Assembly (NCBI GenBank): GCA_030323885.1
Contig: CM059190.1
Location: forward strand, 88,883,865-88,947,864
DNA length: 64,000 nt
Source: Branchipolynoe longqiensis
Lineage: Eukaryota > Annelida > Polychaeta > Phyllodocida > Polynoidae
Direction: 5' to 3'
Below the pieces are notes generated by a model, which was not told the DNA's origin, did not search any database, and saw only the letters and a program-made list of their open reading frames with translations. The position numbers were made by a program, and so were the translations under genes. Below are positions 53,490-63,463 of this stretch, piece after piece; the stretch's first letter is position 1, and each line of letters begins with the position of its first letter.

Positions 53490-54725
53490 TGATGGCAGGC
53501 AGGCAGGCAGGCCTAGGTGATGGCAGGCAGGCAGGCCTAGGTGATGGCAGGCAGGCAGGCAGACCTAGGTGATGGCAGGCAGGCAGGCAGACCTAGGTGA
53601 TGGCAGGCAGGCAGGCAGACCTAGGTGATGGCAGGCGGGCAGGCCTAGGTGATGGCAGGCAGGCAGACCTAGGTGATGGCAGGCAGGCAGGCAGACCTAG
53701 GTGATGGCAGGCAGGCAGGCAGACCTAGGTGATGGCAGGCAGGCAGGCAGGCAGACCTAGGTGATGGCAGGCAGGCAGGCAGACCTAGGTGATGGCAGGC
53801 GCCTAGGTGATGGCAGGCAGGTAGACCTAGGTGATGGCAGGCAGGCAGACCTAGGTGATGGCAGGCAGGCAGACCTGGGTGATGGCAGGCAGGCAGACCT
53901 AGGGGGCCATGGCTGTGTGACGTGAGTGACGTGTGGGTGACCAGCAATCCGATGGTGACTGCGGTGAGGCAGGCAGGCAGGCAGACCTAGGTGATGGCAG
54001 GCAGGCAGACCTAGGTGATGGCATGCAGGCAGACCTAGGTGATGGCAGGCAGGCAGGCAGACCTAGGTGATGGCAGGCAGGTAGACCTAGGTGATGGCAG
54101 GCAGGCAGACCTAGGTGATGGCAGGCAGGCAGACCTAGGGTGCCATGGCTGGGTGACGTGGGTGACGTGGGTGACCAGCAATCCGATGGTGACTGCGGTG
54201 AGGCAGGCAGGCAGGCAGACCTAGGTGATGGCAGGCAGGCTGGCAGAGACCTAGGTGATGGCAGGCAGGCAGACCTAGGTGATGGCAGGCAGGCAGGCAG
54301 ACCTAGGTGATGGCAGGCAGGTAGACCTAGGTGATGGCAGGCAGGCAGACCTAGGTGATGGCAGGCAGGCAGACCTAGGGTGCCATGGCTGGGTGACGTG
54401 GGTGACGTGGGTGACCAGCAATCCGATGGTGACTGCGGTGAGGCAGGCAGGCAGGCAGGCAGGCAGACCTAGGTGATGGCAGGCAGGCAGGCAGACAGAC
54501 CTAGGTGATGGCAGGCAGGCAGACCTAGGTGATGGCAGGCAGGCAGGCAGACCTAGGTGATGGCAGGCAGGCCGGCAGACCTAGGTGATGGCAGGCAGGC
54601 CGGCAGACCTAGGTGATGGCAGGCAGGCAGACCTAGGTGATGGCAGGCAGGCAGGCAGACCTAGGTGATGGCAGGCAGGCAGGCAGGCAGACCTAGGTGA
54701 TGGCAGGCAGGCAGGCAGGCAGACC
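53490..54725 (+). repeat. CAGG-rich minisatellite
   Basis: Dozens of units ACCTAGGTGATGGCAGGCAG with variable GGCA number. A higher-order period of about 240 bp is marked by CCATGGCTG...GGTGACC at about 53905, 54142 and 54382. Confidence 0.92.
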
Positions 54726-55149
54726 TGGTTCCTGACCAGCACGGGCGGGGGAGGTGGGGGTGGAGCGGCAGATGAGGCGCACCGAGTCTCCCCGGAGACC
54801 CCCCCCCCCCCCCCGCCCGCACCAAGGCGTGGGCGGGGAGTGTCGGGGGCCGGACGCAGGAGGGCCCCGGCGTGGCCAGGGCGGTCGTCCGGGAGCCCTT
54901 GCCTTGTCCTGGCATGCTTGGGGCGGCCTGAGGAGTTGCAGCGGTCCGAGGTGGGGTCGGAGGTGGGGTCCGGCGAGGTGAGGTCGGAAGAAGAAGGGCA
55001 GCGTGGTGGAGACTGGAGGCGGGTGTGAGGTGTGAGTTCCCTGTGTGGGCGGGAGTGTCCGGGGCCTACGTCGACAAGGGGCGGGCGGCCAAAGATAGAG
55101 GAGGCCCGCTCCTTGGAGGGATCCGGTGAGGAGGTCCGGCGAGGCTGTG

Positions 55150-55740
55150 ACCGGTCAGGCCGCGCCTCGGGCAGACTGGGCTGGGCTGGGCTGTGGTCTG
55201 AGGGTTCCTCGAGAGGCTGGGCTGGGCTGTGGTCCGTGATGGGCGACTGGCGCTGGGCGGCGATGGGAGCCTTACTGAGGGGGCGCTGGGGCCCGACTGG
55301 GAGGTGGTTGCCGATGAGGTCGGCAGTGCCGAGGCGGCGGTCAGGCCGCGCCTCGGGCAAACTGGGGTGGGCTGGGCTGTGGTCTGAGGGTTCCTCGTGA
55401 GGCTGGGCTGGGCTGTGGTCCGTGATGGCGACTGGCGCTGGGCGGCGATGGAGCCTTACTGAGGGGGCGCTGGGGCCCGACTGGGGGTGGTTGCCGATGA
55501 GTCGGCAGTGCCGAGGCGGCGTTAGGCCGCGCCTCGGGCAAGCTGGGCTGGGCTGGCTGTGGTCTGAGGGTTCCTCGCGAGGCTGGCTGGGCTGTGGTCG
55601 GTGATGGGCGACTGCGCTGGGCGGCGATGGGAGCCTTACTGAGGGGGCGCTGGGGCCCGACTGGGAGGTGGTTGCCGATGAGGTCGGCAGTGCCGGGGCG
55701 GCGGTCAGGCCGCGCCTCGGGCGAACTGGGCTGGGCTGGG
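55150..55740 (+). repeat. Tandem repeat, about 182-bp unit, three copies plus
   Basis: Unit starts CAGGCCGCGCCTCGGGC near 55156, 55344, 55526 and 55706. Confidence 0.88.
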
Positions 55741-56244
55741 CTCTGGTGGTGGGGGGGGGGGTGGTCCCGCGGCGCCGGGGAGGGGCCCGGGGCCGAGCTG
55801 CGGCGGCCCCCTCCTCGGGGCGGGCGGGGGCGTCCCCTCGGGCGCGGCGGTGAGACGGCTGCCGCGCGGTGCTTGAGGCGGCGGGGGAGGGCGCGCCTCC
55901 GTGGGGGCGTGTGCCCGAGGTGCTGGGATGGGCGGTGTGCCGTACGCCGTCCGCCTCGGGGCGGGCGGTGGTGTGGTGCAAGAGGGTTGCCCTCGGGCTC
56001 TCCTCGATTCGATGGCGTCCAGGCGTGCGTGGAGGCCGGCGGTGGTGGCGCGCTGGAGGGCCCGAAGGTCGAGGAGAGCCTTGAGAACCTGAGTTATCTC
56101 GGTGCCCGAGGGTGCCGACGGAGAGGCCGAGGCCGGGGCCGAGGAGGCCGACGCGCCTCCCGGCGCGCCTGAGGATGGTCCCGGCGCGGCCAGGGCGGTC
56201 GCCCGGGGGCTGTGGCGGCCCGTGCCTTTGCCGTGTCTGGGCAT
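55705..56244 (-). CDS. Hypothetical proline/alanine-rich protein of unit 2
   Basis: The ATG at 56242-56244 (MPRHGKGTGRHSP) lies about 120 bp downstream of the TATA/CArG-like box. A short predicted helical segment (EITQVLKALLDLRAL) is followed by proline-rich sequence that enters the 182-bp repeats. A related start (MPGQGKGSRTTAL) occurs at 54915 on the same strand, so the coding block was itself duplicated. I recognise no family. It could be an ORF1-like protein or a chance frame in GC-rich DNA. Confidence 0.35.
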   Translation of the reverse strand: MPRHGKGTGRHSPRATALAAPGPSSGAPGGASASSAPASASPSAPSGTEITQVLKALLDLRALQRATTAGLHARLDAIESRRARGQPSCTTPPPAPRRTAYGTPPIPAPRAHAPTEARPPPPPQAPRGSRLTAAPEGTPPPAPRRGPPQLGPGPLPGAAGPPPPPPPEPSPAQFARGAA

Positions 56245-57094
56245 CCTGGAGCGGTCCGGTCCGGGTCTCCTGGTCTCCTGGAGAATGGCGGTCCGGTCCG
56301 GGTCTCCTGAAGAAGGGCAGCGTGGTGGAGACTGGAGGCGAATGGCTGAAGGAGGCGGGCGGGCGGCCTTATAAGGGAGAAGGTGAGCAGTGGCAGGGAA
56401 GGCGTGAAGGCTCAGGGCCGGGGGAGGGCGAGGGTGAGCAGCGGGCGTCGCGCGAGGCGCGAATGCTGCGCGACAGCCCGGGGTCAGGAGGGGGGGGGGG
56501 ACTCTTCCTTTCCTCGCATCAAACGTAATGCTTCGCATTACGACCATATGACCTAATATGGCATATATATCTATGCACCTCTTGGTACGTCACATGGGGG
56601 TTCCTACCTTTATAATTACCAAATTATAGATAAGTATTCATATTTCTGTGGATATGGTAGCATTTTTACCAACCCGTTACCGTCCGTCTTCCCACCACCA
56701 CCACTACCATATGTTTCCCCTCCGCAGCCCTGTGTGTGTGACCGTTCCATAATGATCAGTCGCCTCTCCTCGTCTAAAACTAATGGACACGTGCGACTGA
56801 GGTTTCTATTCGCATACTGCATGCTGCATGCCGCATGCCGCACCGATCGCTACAGGGACCAATCAAGTTGCCGCATTCACATTCACATTCGCATACCGCA
56901 TGTAAGGAATGTAGCCCATTGACTTCAAGACGTTTCAAATTTTTGCTGCATTCGCATACCGCATGCTTCATGCCGCATGTAAGGAATCTTAGCTTTAGGG
57001 TTAGGGCTATTTCCACCAAATTAAAATCTTAATTTATTATATATATTTAAGCATAGGGTCTAAATAAAATCATGAATAAACTCTGTGAAACTGG

Positions 57095-57300
57095 GTATGG
57101 CATCACGTACGCGTAGACACTGCTAAAGATACATGAGGAATGTGCATGTACGCCTAGACTTCGATTCTACCAGTACAGCCACGTACGCTTAGCAACTGCT
57201 AAAGATACGTGAGGAACGACCGTGCATGCGCACATACGCCTAGACTTCAACTCTACATGTATGGTCACGTACGGGTAGCCACTGCCTACTTATATATGCA
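57095..57300. repeat. Internal duplications at the right arm of the 5.5-kb element
   Basis: Blocks with CACGTACGCGTAG, TACGCCTAGACTTC and TGCTAAAGATAC are repeated in direct orientation. They match the inverted left arm at 52190-52255. Confidence 0.65.
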
Positions 57301-57578
57301 CAGAGTTGGTGAAATGGGAGAGAATGCAAAAAGACAAGATGGCAGCCATAGAACGCCGTCGATTTCACTTTTAAATCTAATTAAACGAGATATTTTATTA
57401 CATTTTTCAACTCAAAGGTAGCGGGGAAATATGAAGACATATATACAAAGAATAAATGTTGCTTCTTAGATTGTGAAATTAGGCTCTCATTTCATTAACC
57501 CGCTTTTTCGACCATTTTTATATAGGGCTGGTATTCATTCACCCGTGTACTGCGAGTACCAGGTGAATCCTTTATCTA

Positions 57579-58267
57579 GGAGGACTGTAGCTGAAACACA
57601 GCATGCTGGGTTATAGCTTCAGCTTACAGTTTGGGTTTGCGCCCCTAGCAACCCCATCCTTCACTATATACCTACTTTAAACTCATATTGAACTATAATA
57701 GCATGGTTCTGGTTGACTTAGTAAGGTTATTGCCATACATTTGTTTCTAATGTAGACTGCAGTTAAATTATCCGAGCAAATATTTTAGATGGGATAAAAT
57801 ATCACTTCCTGTATCGAGGCTTATGTGTATTTACCACCTCCCTACCTTCTGCTATGTAAGTTATAGCTGTGACCCGGCGTGCAAGGTTACAGGTACAGTC
57901 CTACCTGAGGGGCCAGCAGAACTTGAAAAACACCAATTGAATTACAAACCAGCCAACTTACTGGAAAGGAATAGAGGCCAGAGAGTGCATATCTAGCCAG
58001 AGTCAAAACTGTTGTTGCTTCCAAGTACTAGGTTGGACAGACAAGTATGCCTAGATATGCTTTGTTTGTTGGGAGATCCGAACCCATGAGTTTGTGGGTT
58101 CGAATCATAGTCGAGTCAATAATATTCCCATGGTGAATAGCGTTTGTCTGTAGCTATGTTCTATAAATAAGGAGATATTCTTTTTGGTTAAATCAGGAAC
58201 AAACAGACAAACAACAAGATTTTGTTCAAGACATATCTCGTTAAGATATTTATTAGTAAATATGCCA
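57579..58267. other. Intergenic; SINE-A head scrap
   Basis: GTGGGTTCGAATCATAGTCG near 58096 resembles a SINE-A B-box region. No gene otherwise. Confidence 0.45.
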
Positions 58268-59085
58268 TATTAAAGTTGCATGATCCGATGGCATTTGAAT
58301 TTGTTAGTTATATTTGAGATAAATAGCTCAGGTTGACCATTATATCCTAATATTCATTAGACCCGCGTAACTTTGAAAAATGGCTAGTTTTGGAGCAATT
58401 TGAGCTGAAAGAACCCAAAATAATGTTGACAAGCTTGCCAAAAGTCCTGTGGCTATGACCCAGATGGTCATCTCGCAGTGACCACGTAATGTGAGATGAC
58501 CTACTAATCCTGGGACCTGACAGGGCTGTAGGTAGGGATTTCTGTTTTGATCCTGAACATTTCTTTTTTTCTTTTTTCTTTTTCTTGAAGATTTATACTG
58601 TCTATCATGGATAAGTCTGAATAGACTTGTTTTCACCATTAGACAGTTTGCCGATAGAAAGCACGAGCCTACACTTTTACTGACCCAAGGGATTTTTAAC
58701 CTCCCACACCAAATAGAGATGGTATGAGAGCAACTGGCCTTTGATGATGCTGTAAGTTATACACAGAAGTGGAAATCCAAATTGGCAGAGGTGGGGGGGG
58801 GGGGCACAGGAAATCGAACCACTGACCTTCAGATTAGGAGTCCGACCTAGAAAAAAGTCACTCTAACCACTCCGCCACAGAGAACACCTGGGAACAGATT
58901 GGTGCCATAGGACCATGGCACTAGGGTTTTTAACCAAACATTATTTTGTAGAAAGGTTAATTTGATTCATATCTATCGAATTGAGCAAGTAGCATCGAAT
59001 ATCCAACATCACATATACATCGGAATATGATTGACATTGTCCCAATGGCAGAAATTTCAAAACATCAAACTATGCAACCACCCAC
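58268..59085. mobile_element. Family M-related MITE containing SINE-B
   Basis: Left end TTAAAGTTGCATGATCCGAT and a right end ending ACTATGCAAC. The left 290 bp match 60013-60310. SINE-B lies at about 58563-58888. Confidence 0.6.
58563..58888 (-). mobile_element. SINE-B copy 3
   Basis: Tail TTGAAGATTTATACTGTC, body GTTATACACAGAAGTGG, B box GAAATCGAACCAC and A box CACTCTAACCACTCCGCC, read on the minus strand. Confidence 0.85.
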
Positions 59086-59104
59086 CAAACTGCACATTCT
59101 ATGA

Positions 59105-59722
59105 TTCAGCCGGGCCTGAGTATTAATGGTTTGATGGGATCCGCCACAATTGGGCAGGTTTCTGGGTTTAATGCTATTATTGCAGCAGCCGTTCTGGTTG
59201 TGCCTATGTATTATCGTTTGGATGGGATCCATCACAAATGCACCGTTCCACAGCGCATGCATCGGAGGACGGCCTGGGGTTGTAGCACCATGTCAGTTTC
59301 TACACTCACCTATGACAAACTGCACACTCTGCGATCCCGAGCCGTCCACCGGCGCATACGCTGCGGAACGGCTGCTGCCATCGTAACGTTAAGCCCAGAA
59401 CCCGGTGCATTTGGGATGGATCCCATCCAAACGATAATCTATGACCAGAACAGTTGCCGCCATCATAGCATTAAACCTGGAGATCTGCGCATTTGTGATG
59501 GATCCCGTCAAGCCATTAATGCTCAGGTCCATCTAGATCGTAGAATATGGCTGCTGCCATCATAGCATTAAGCGCAGAACCCAGCGGATTTGCAATGGAT
59601 CCCATCCAAATGATAACGCATAGGCACAACCAGAAGGCTGCTGCCATCATAGCATTAAAACCGGAAACCTGTGTATTTGTGGCGGATCCCATCAAACTAT
59701 TAATGCTCAGGCCCGGCTGATG
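59105..59722. repeat. Fold-back element with about 135-bp inverted arms
   Basis: Arms 59105-59250 and 59580-59722 are inverted copies (CAGCCGGGCCTGAG, TTTGATGGGATCCGCC). The interior has further GGATCC-containing units of about 125 bp in both orientations. No gene. Confidence 0.75.
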
Positions 59723-60012
59723 TGGCCAGCATGGAAAGGCTCCTGCATTAGCTAATACAAAAGATCTGAAAATCAAAAACTTTCAAATACACATATCTCA
59801 CTCCATATGGTTCACTCCTTTTTATATTCAATAACAAAAAAACCATTTTCCTTTTATATATACAGTGTAACTGACAAATTTCAAATGGATGCACGCAAAA
59901 CACATGTGTGTGCATCCTCACATACATTAGAATTTAAATTTCCCAAATGGCCCTGCAAAGTAGGCCTACTTGGTTGGGGGAGGCTAATGAGGTCACGAGA
60001 TTGGCCTAATTG
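59723..60012. other. Intergenic; dispersed repeat at 59748-59805
   Basis: CATTAGCTAATACAAAA recurs from 13145. GGGGAGGCTAATGAGGTCAC at about 59977 recurs near 61571. Confidence 0.5.
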
Positions 60013-60310
60013 GTTAAAGTTGCACGGTTCGATGGCGTTTGAATTTTTCTCTTATTTTTTAGATAAATATATCAAAGTGATCATTGTGATCTACTAATCA
60101 TTAGTCTGGAGTCATTTTTTTAATGAAAAATGACTAGTTTTGAAGCAATTTGAGCTGAAAGAACCCAGAATAATTTCGACAAGCTGGTCAAAACTCCTGC
60201 GGCTATAAGCTAGATGGTCATCTCGAGGTCACCACGTGATGTGAGATGACCTACTAATCCTGGAACCTGCCAGGGCTGTAGGTAGGTATTTCTGTTTGGG
60301 TTGGAACATT
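60013..60310. mobile_element. Family M-related left part
   Basis: TTAAAGTTGCACGGTTCGAT onward matches 58268-58560. It passes into a TG-rich microsatellite. Confidence 0.6.
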
Positions 60311-60420
60311 CTGGGAATGGATTAGTGGCATAGTGCTTGTGTCTGTCTGACTATGTATGTATGTATGTGTCTGTCTATGTATGTATATACCTGTGTGTGT
60401 CTGCCCATGTGTCTTTTGTT

Positions 60421-60722
60421 GTTGAAGATTTATACTGCCTATCATGAATAAACCTGAATAGGCTTGTTTTCACCATTAGACAGTTTGTCGATAGAAAGCC
60501 CGAGCCTACACTTTTACCGACCCAAGGGATTTTTAACCTCCCACACCACATAGACATGGTATGAGAGCAACTGGCCTTTGATGACGCTGTAAGTTATACA
60601 CAGCGGTGGAAATCCAAATTGGTAGAGGTGGGAGCACAGGGAATCGAACCACTGACCTTCAGATTAGGAGTCCGACCTAGAAAAAAGTCAGACATTCTAG
60701 CCACTCCGCCACAGAGAACACC
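60421..60722 (-). mobile_element. SINE-B copy 4
   Basis: Inserted in TG-rich microsatellite sequence. Tail TTGAAGATTTATACTGCC; head with CAGACATTCTAGCCACTCC. Confidence 0.87.
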
Positions 60723-60955
60723 ACGAGTCTATGTCTGTGTGTGTCTATCTGTGTGTTTCTGTGTATGTGTGGGTATGTATGTGTGTATGTGTTTGTCTCT
60801 GTATGTCTATGTTTCTGTGTCTGTGTGTTTCTGTGTATGTGTGTGTATGTCTGTGTGTGTATGTCTGTGTGTGTCTCTGTCTGTGTATGTCTGTGTGTGT
60901 ATGTATGTGTGTGTCTGCCTCTGTCTGTGTGTCTGCCTCTGTCTGTGTGCGCGAC

Positions 60956-61292
60956 CAAACGGGATGGCCGAATGAGTTAGAGCGTCCATCTCCTGTGCTG
61001 GTAGATCGTAGAGTCGTAGGTTCGAACCCTGGTCAAATCAAACCAATGACTTAAAATGTATACTTGTCGCTTCCTAGCCAGGTGCTTGGCATTATTAGGG
61101 CAGGGCAAGGACTGGTGTGCTGAGTGTCAGGATAATGTGACTGAGTGGGATACTAGGTCATGGTGCCAGCGGCCTGGTTTCCCAGTGGGACAGCACTATA
61201 AAGTCACCATGAGTGCGCACGGTCACAAGTCGGTACCCGTCCTGATATGACCTTAGATGTTGCTAGGACATAAAACAACAACAAACAAACAA
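60956..61292 (+). mobile_element. SINE-A copy, full length, first-type head
   Basis: Head ACGGGATGGCCGAATGAG and GTTCGAACCC; tail GTTGCTAGGACATAAAAC then AACAACAAACAAACAAC. TGTCTGTGTGCG flanks both sides. Confidence 0.92.
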
Positions 61293-61732
61293 CAAACTGT
61301 CTGTGTGCGTCTGTCTATGTGTCTCTTCCCATGTGTGCTGTCTGTGCATGTCTGTCTGTGTGTCTATCTATGTGTGTCTGTATGTGTGTGTATGTCTGTG
61401 TGTGTATGTCTTGTATGTGTGTGCATGTCTGTGTGTATGTGTGTGTATGTCTGTCTGTCTCTGTAAAGTCAGGTCAGGAAACGCACAGACCCATACACAC
61501 ACACACAGACATATCCACCTCATTTCCCCTTCCCCTCTATGGCCCTGCACAGTAGGGCTACTTGGTTGGGGGGAGGCTAATGAGGTCACGAGATTGGCCT
61601 AGTTGGTTAATGGTCTCCCTGCATAATATAGGGTATTCACGTGACGTCACGAACCGGATGCGCGGCCATTGTGGCGATATCAAGTTGTAAACATCCCATA
61701 GAGTTTGCCTGTACGCGCAGTGGAAAACGTCT

Positions 61733-62330
61733 ATTTCATTCAAAATTAATAGAAATCTGGAACCCTAACCTTATAAATTTAATATAATCTATTCGTTTAA
61801 TATGTTTTTTATATGTTTACCAAGCGATTTGTTTCTAGGTGGTGTGGTTTTAGAGATATTTCACTTTTTCTGTATGAAGATTGCTCACGACCATTGACAA
61901 TGCAGCGCGAATGCCTTGAGTTTGCCGGTACGCGCAGTACAAAACGTTTATTTCATTCAAAATTAATAGAAATACAGAAGCCTAACCTTATAAATTTAAT
62001 ATAATCTATTCGTTGAATATGTTTTCTATATGTCTCCCAAGCGATTTGTTTTTAGGTGGTGTGGTTTTAGAGATATTTCACTTTTTCTGTGTGAAGATTG
62101 CTCACGACCATTGACAATGCGCAGTCCAAATCATTAGTGTTATTCAAAATTAATAGAAATCCAGAACCCTAACCGTATCAATTTAATATAATCATATTGG
62201 TAAACTTTTTCCTATATGTGTACCAACCGTTTTGTTTCTAGATGGATTGGTTCTATAGATATTTCACTTTTTCTGTATGAAGATTGCTCATAGCCATTGA
62301 GTTTGCAGTGTGACAGTGTGTTATTATTGT
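61733..62330 (+). repeat. Tandem repeat, about 190-215-bp unit, three copies
   Basis: Units contain CAAAATTAATAGAAAT (61742, 61958, 62148) and GAGATATTTCACTTTTTCTG. A related fragment lies at 33455-33530. Confidence 0.85.
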
Positions 62331-62346
62331 GGTTACTATCCCCACA

Positions 62347-62745
62347 GGGTATGCAGGTATAGCAATACCTCAGGGAGTTTGACGCCCCTGCCTTGCAGAG
62401 TTCTAAACCACTGCCTTGTGGTACAGGTCCTTGACAGAACCGAAGGCTAAGGGAGCAAACCCTAAACAGAAAACCATGTCACTGTGGCAGCATTAAGGGC
62501 GGTTGATGTATGGAACTCCCAACATCTCCCGACCAGCACTGCAGGGACAAATAGTTTTGCGCCTGTCTTGACATGTTCTTGCCGGTGTGAAACCTCTATT
62601 TGCTCCCCGAGAGAGTGCCGCTGGTAACTTGCAAAAGCCAGCAGCACTTCAACACTTTTGCAGGCAGATTTCATGAAATGTCGCAGTCAAGTAATGAAAG
62701 CAGTCTTTGTCGCATCACGACCGACAGCATGATGTGATGATGATG
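62347..62745 (+). mobile_element. Short retroposon, second copy
   Basis: A 10-bp target duplication TATCCCCACA lies at 62337-62346 and 62746-62755. It begins TATGCAGGTATAGCAATACC like the copy at 25431-26092, lacks that copy's LINE coding segment, and ends in (GAT)n. Confidence 0.85.
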
Positions 62746-62899
62746 TATCCCCACAATGGCCGCACTTCCGCTTAGCGTGACGTCAGTGCATACCCTATAT
62801 GGTTGTTTCAAAGTGAGTGTCTAAAGGGGTGAGCTTATAAATTCAGTGGTTATTCTGTATATGCTGTCCCAAATCATTAGCTAAAACACCAGTATCTAA

Positions 62900-63460
62900 A
62901 GCCGTGTTTACACGGGCAATTGTGAAGCGAATTAGACAAAGCGATTCATATGAAGCGAAGTATCGGCGCGTTTACACGAAGCGAGTTTGAAAGCGTTTCG
63001 GTGCCGGGAACAAGCAGCCTTAGTTCTGCCTGTAGCCGGCGAGCCCTGCTATTTGTTTACTTTACACTCGGCGATTCGACGCCGATCCAGCTGCTACGTT
63101 AATATCGCTTGTGATTTAGGGTTAATTTAATTAAATTTCATTATTTGAGTATGTAATTCTGTTAAATATGATCGCATTTAATAGATTTCGGCCTAATCGG
63201 GCCCTAACACTGCCGGGTACCAGCGATTAGTTACTGCTCCCCCTGTTTCCGGCACGCACTACTATTTTATACTACCGCTGCCCGGGAACAAGCTGAATCG
63301 CTTCATATAAACCACCTAGCAAGGTGGATTACAAAAAGTGAATCATATGAAGCGAATCAGCCCTAATCCGCCTCAGAGTCGCGTTTACACGGCGAATGTG
63401 AGGCGAACTAGGCAAGGCGATTTATATGAAGCGAATTAACTTCTCCGTGTAAACACGGCT
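62900..63460. mobile_element. Harbinger-like fold-back MITE, 561 bp
   Basis: TAA is duplicated at 62897-62899 and 63461-63463. Ends AGCCGTGTTTACACGG, perfect over 16 bp. Its core (63030-63225) matches 19611-19800 in reverse orientation. Confidence 0.85.
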
Positions 63461-63463
63461 TAA

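Larger units (their letters stand above)
52978..56545 (-). repeat. GC-rich tandem unit 2 (with interior)
   Basis: Minus-strand order: P2 with CCTTATAAGG (56367-56376), a proline/alanine-rich open frame, 182-bp and CAGG-type tandem repeats, then P1 with AATAAA (53024-53029). It resembles a transcription unit or a non-autonomous retroelement in head-to-tail arrangement with unit 1. No RT was found. Confidence 0.75.
52057..57578. mobile_element. 5.5-kb inverted-repeat element with about 9-bp target duplication
   Basis: TIRs of 40 bp with four mismatches start TAGATAAAAGATTCACC and TAGATAAAGGATTCACC. Flanks are GGAGGACAG (52048-52056) and GGAGGACTG (57579-57587). Further inverted blocks lie inside: 52186-52280 against 56970-57010 and 57215-57290, with AGCTAAGATTCCTTA. 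GCATGCGG-type repeats lie on both arms. No transposase was recognised. An 8-9-bp duplication would fit hAT, Merlin or Mutator-like elements. Confidence 0.7.
60320..61470 (+). repeat. TG/TC-rich microsatellite split by two SINEs
   Basis: TGTGTCTG/TATGTGTG units at 60335-60415, 60726-60955 and 61293-61462. The open frames across it are simple-sequence artefacts. Confidence 0.9.
61629..62797. mobile_element. TA-flanked inverted-repeat element
   Basis: Ends TAGGGTATTCACGTGACGTC and TAGGGTATGCACTGACGTC, with TA at 61627-61628 and 62798-62799 (mariner-like target). GCGGCCATTGTGG occurs near both ends. The interior has a tandem repeat and a retroposon. Confidence 0.7.

Noticed and set aside
52431..56545. 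LTR retrotransposon with 547-bp LTRs
   Set aside because: The order is P1-P2-P1-interior-P2 on the plus strand. A second complete P1-P2 unit is missing, and no PBS or PPT was seen.
52057..57578. Polinton/Maverick or Helitron
   Set aside because: No polymerase, integrase, capsid or Rep/helicase frame. The long TIRs and 9-bp duplication do not fit Helitron, and 5.5 kb without genes does not fit a Polinton.
60619..61602. Long frames across 60.6-61.6 kb, rich in C, V and H
   Set aside because: They translate TG-rich microsatellite DNA on both strands and have no other support.
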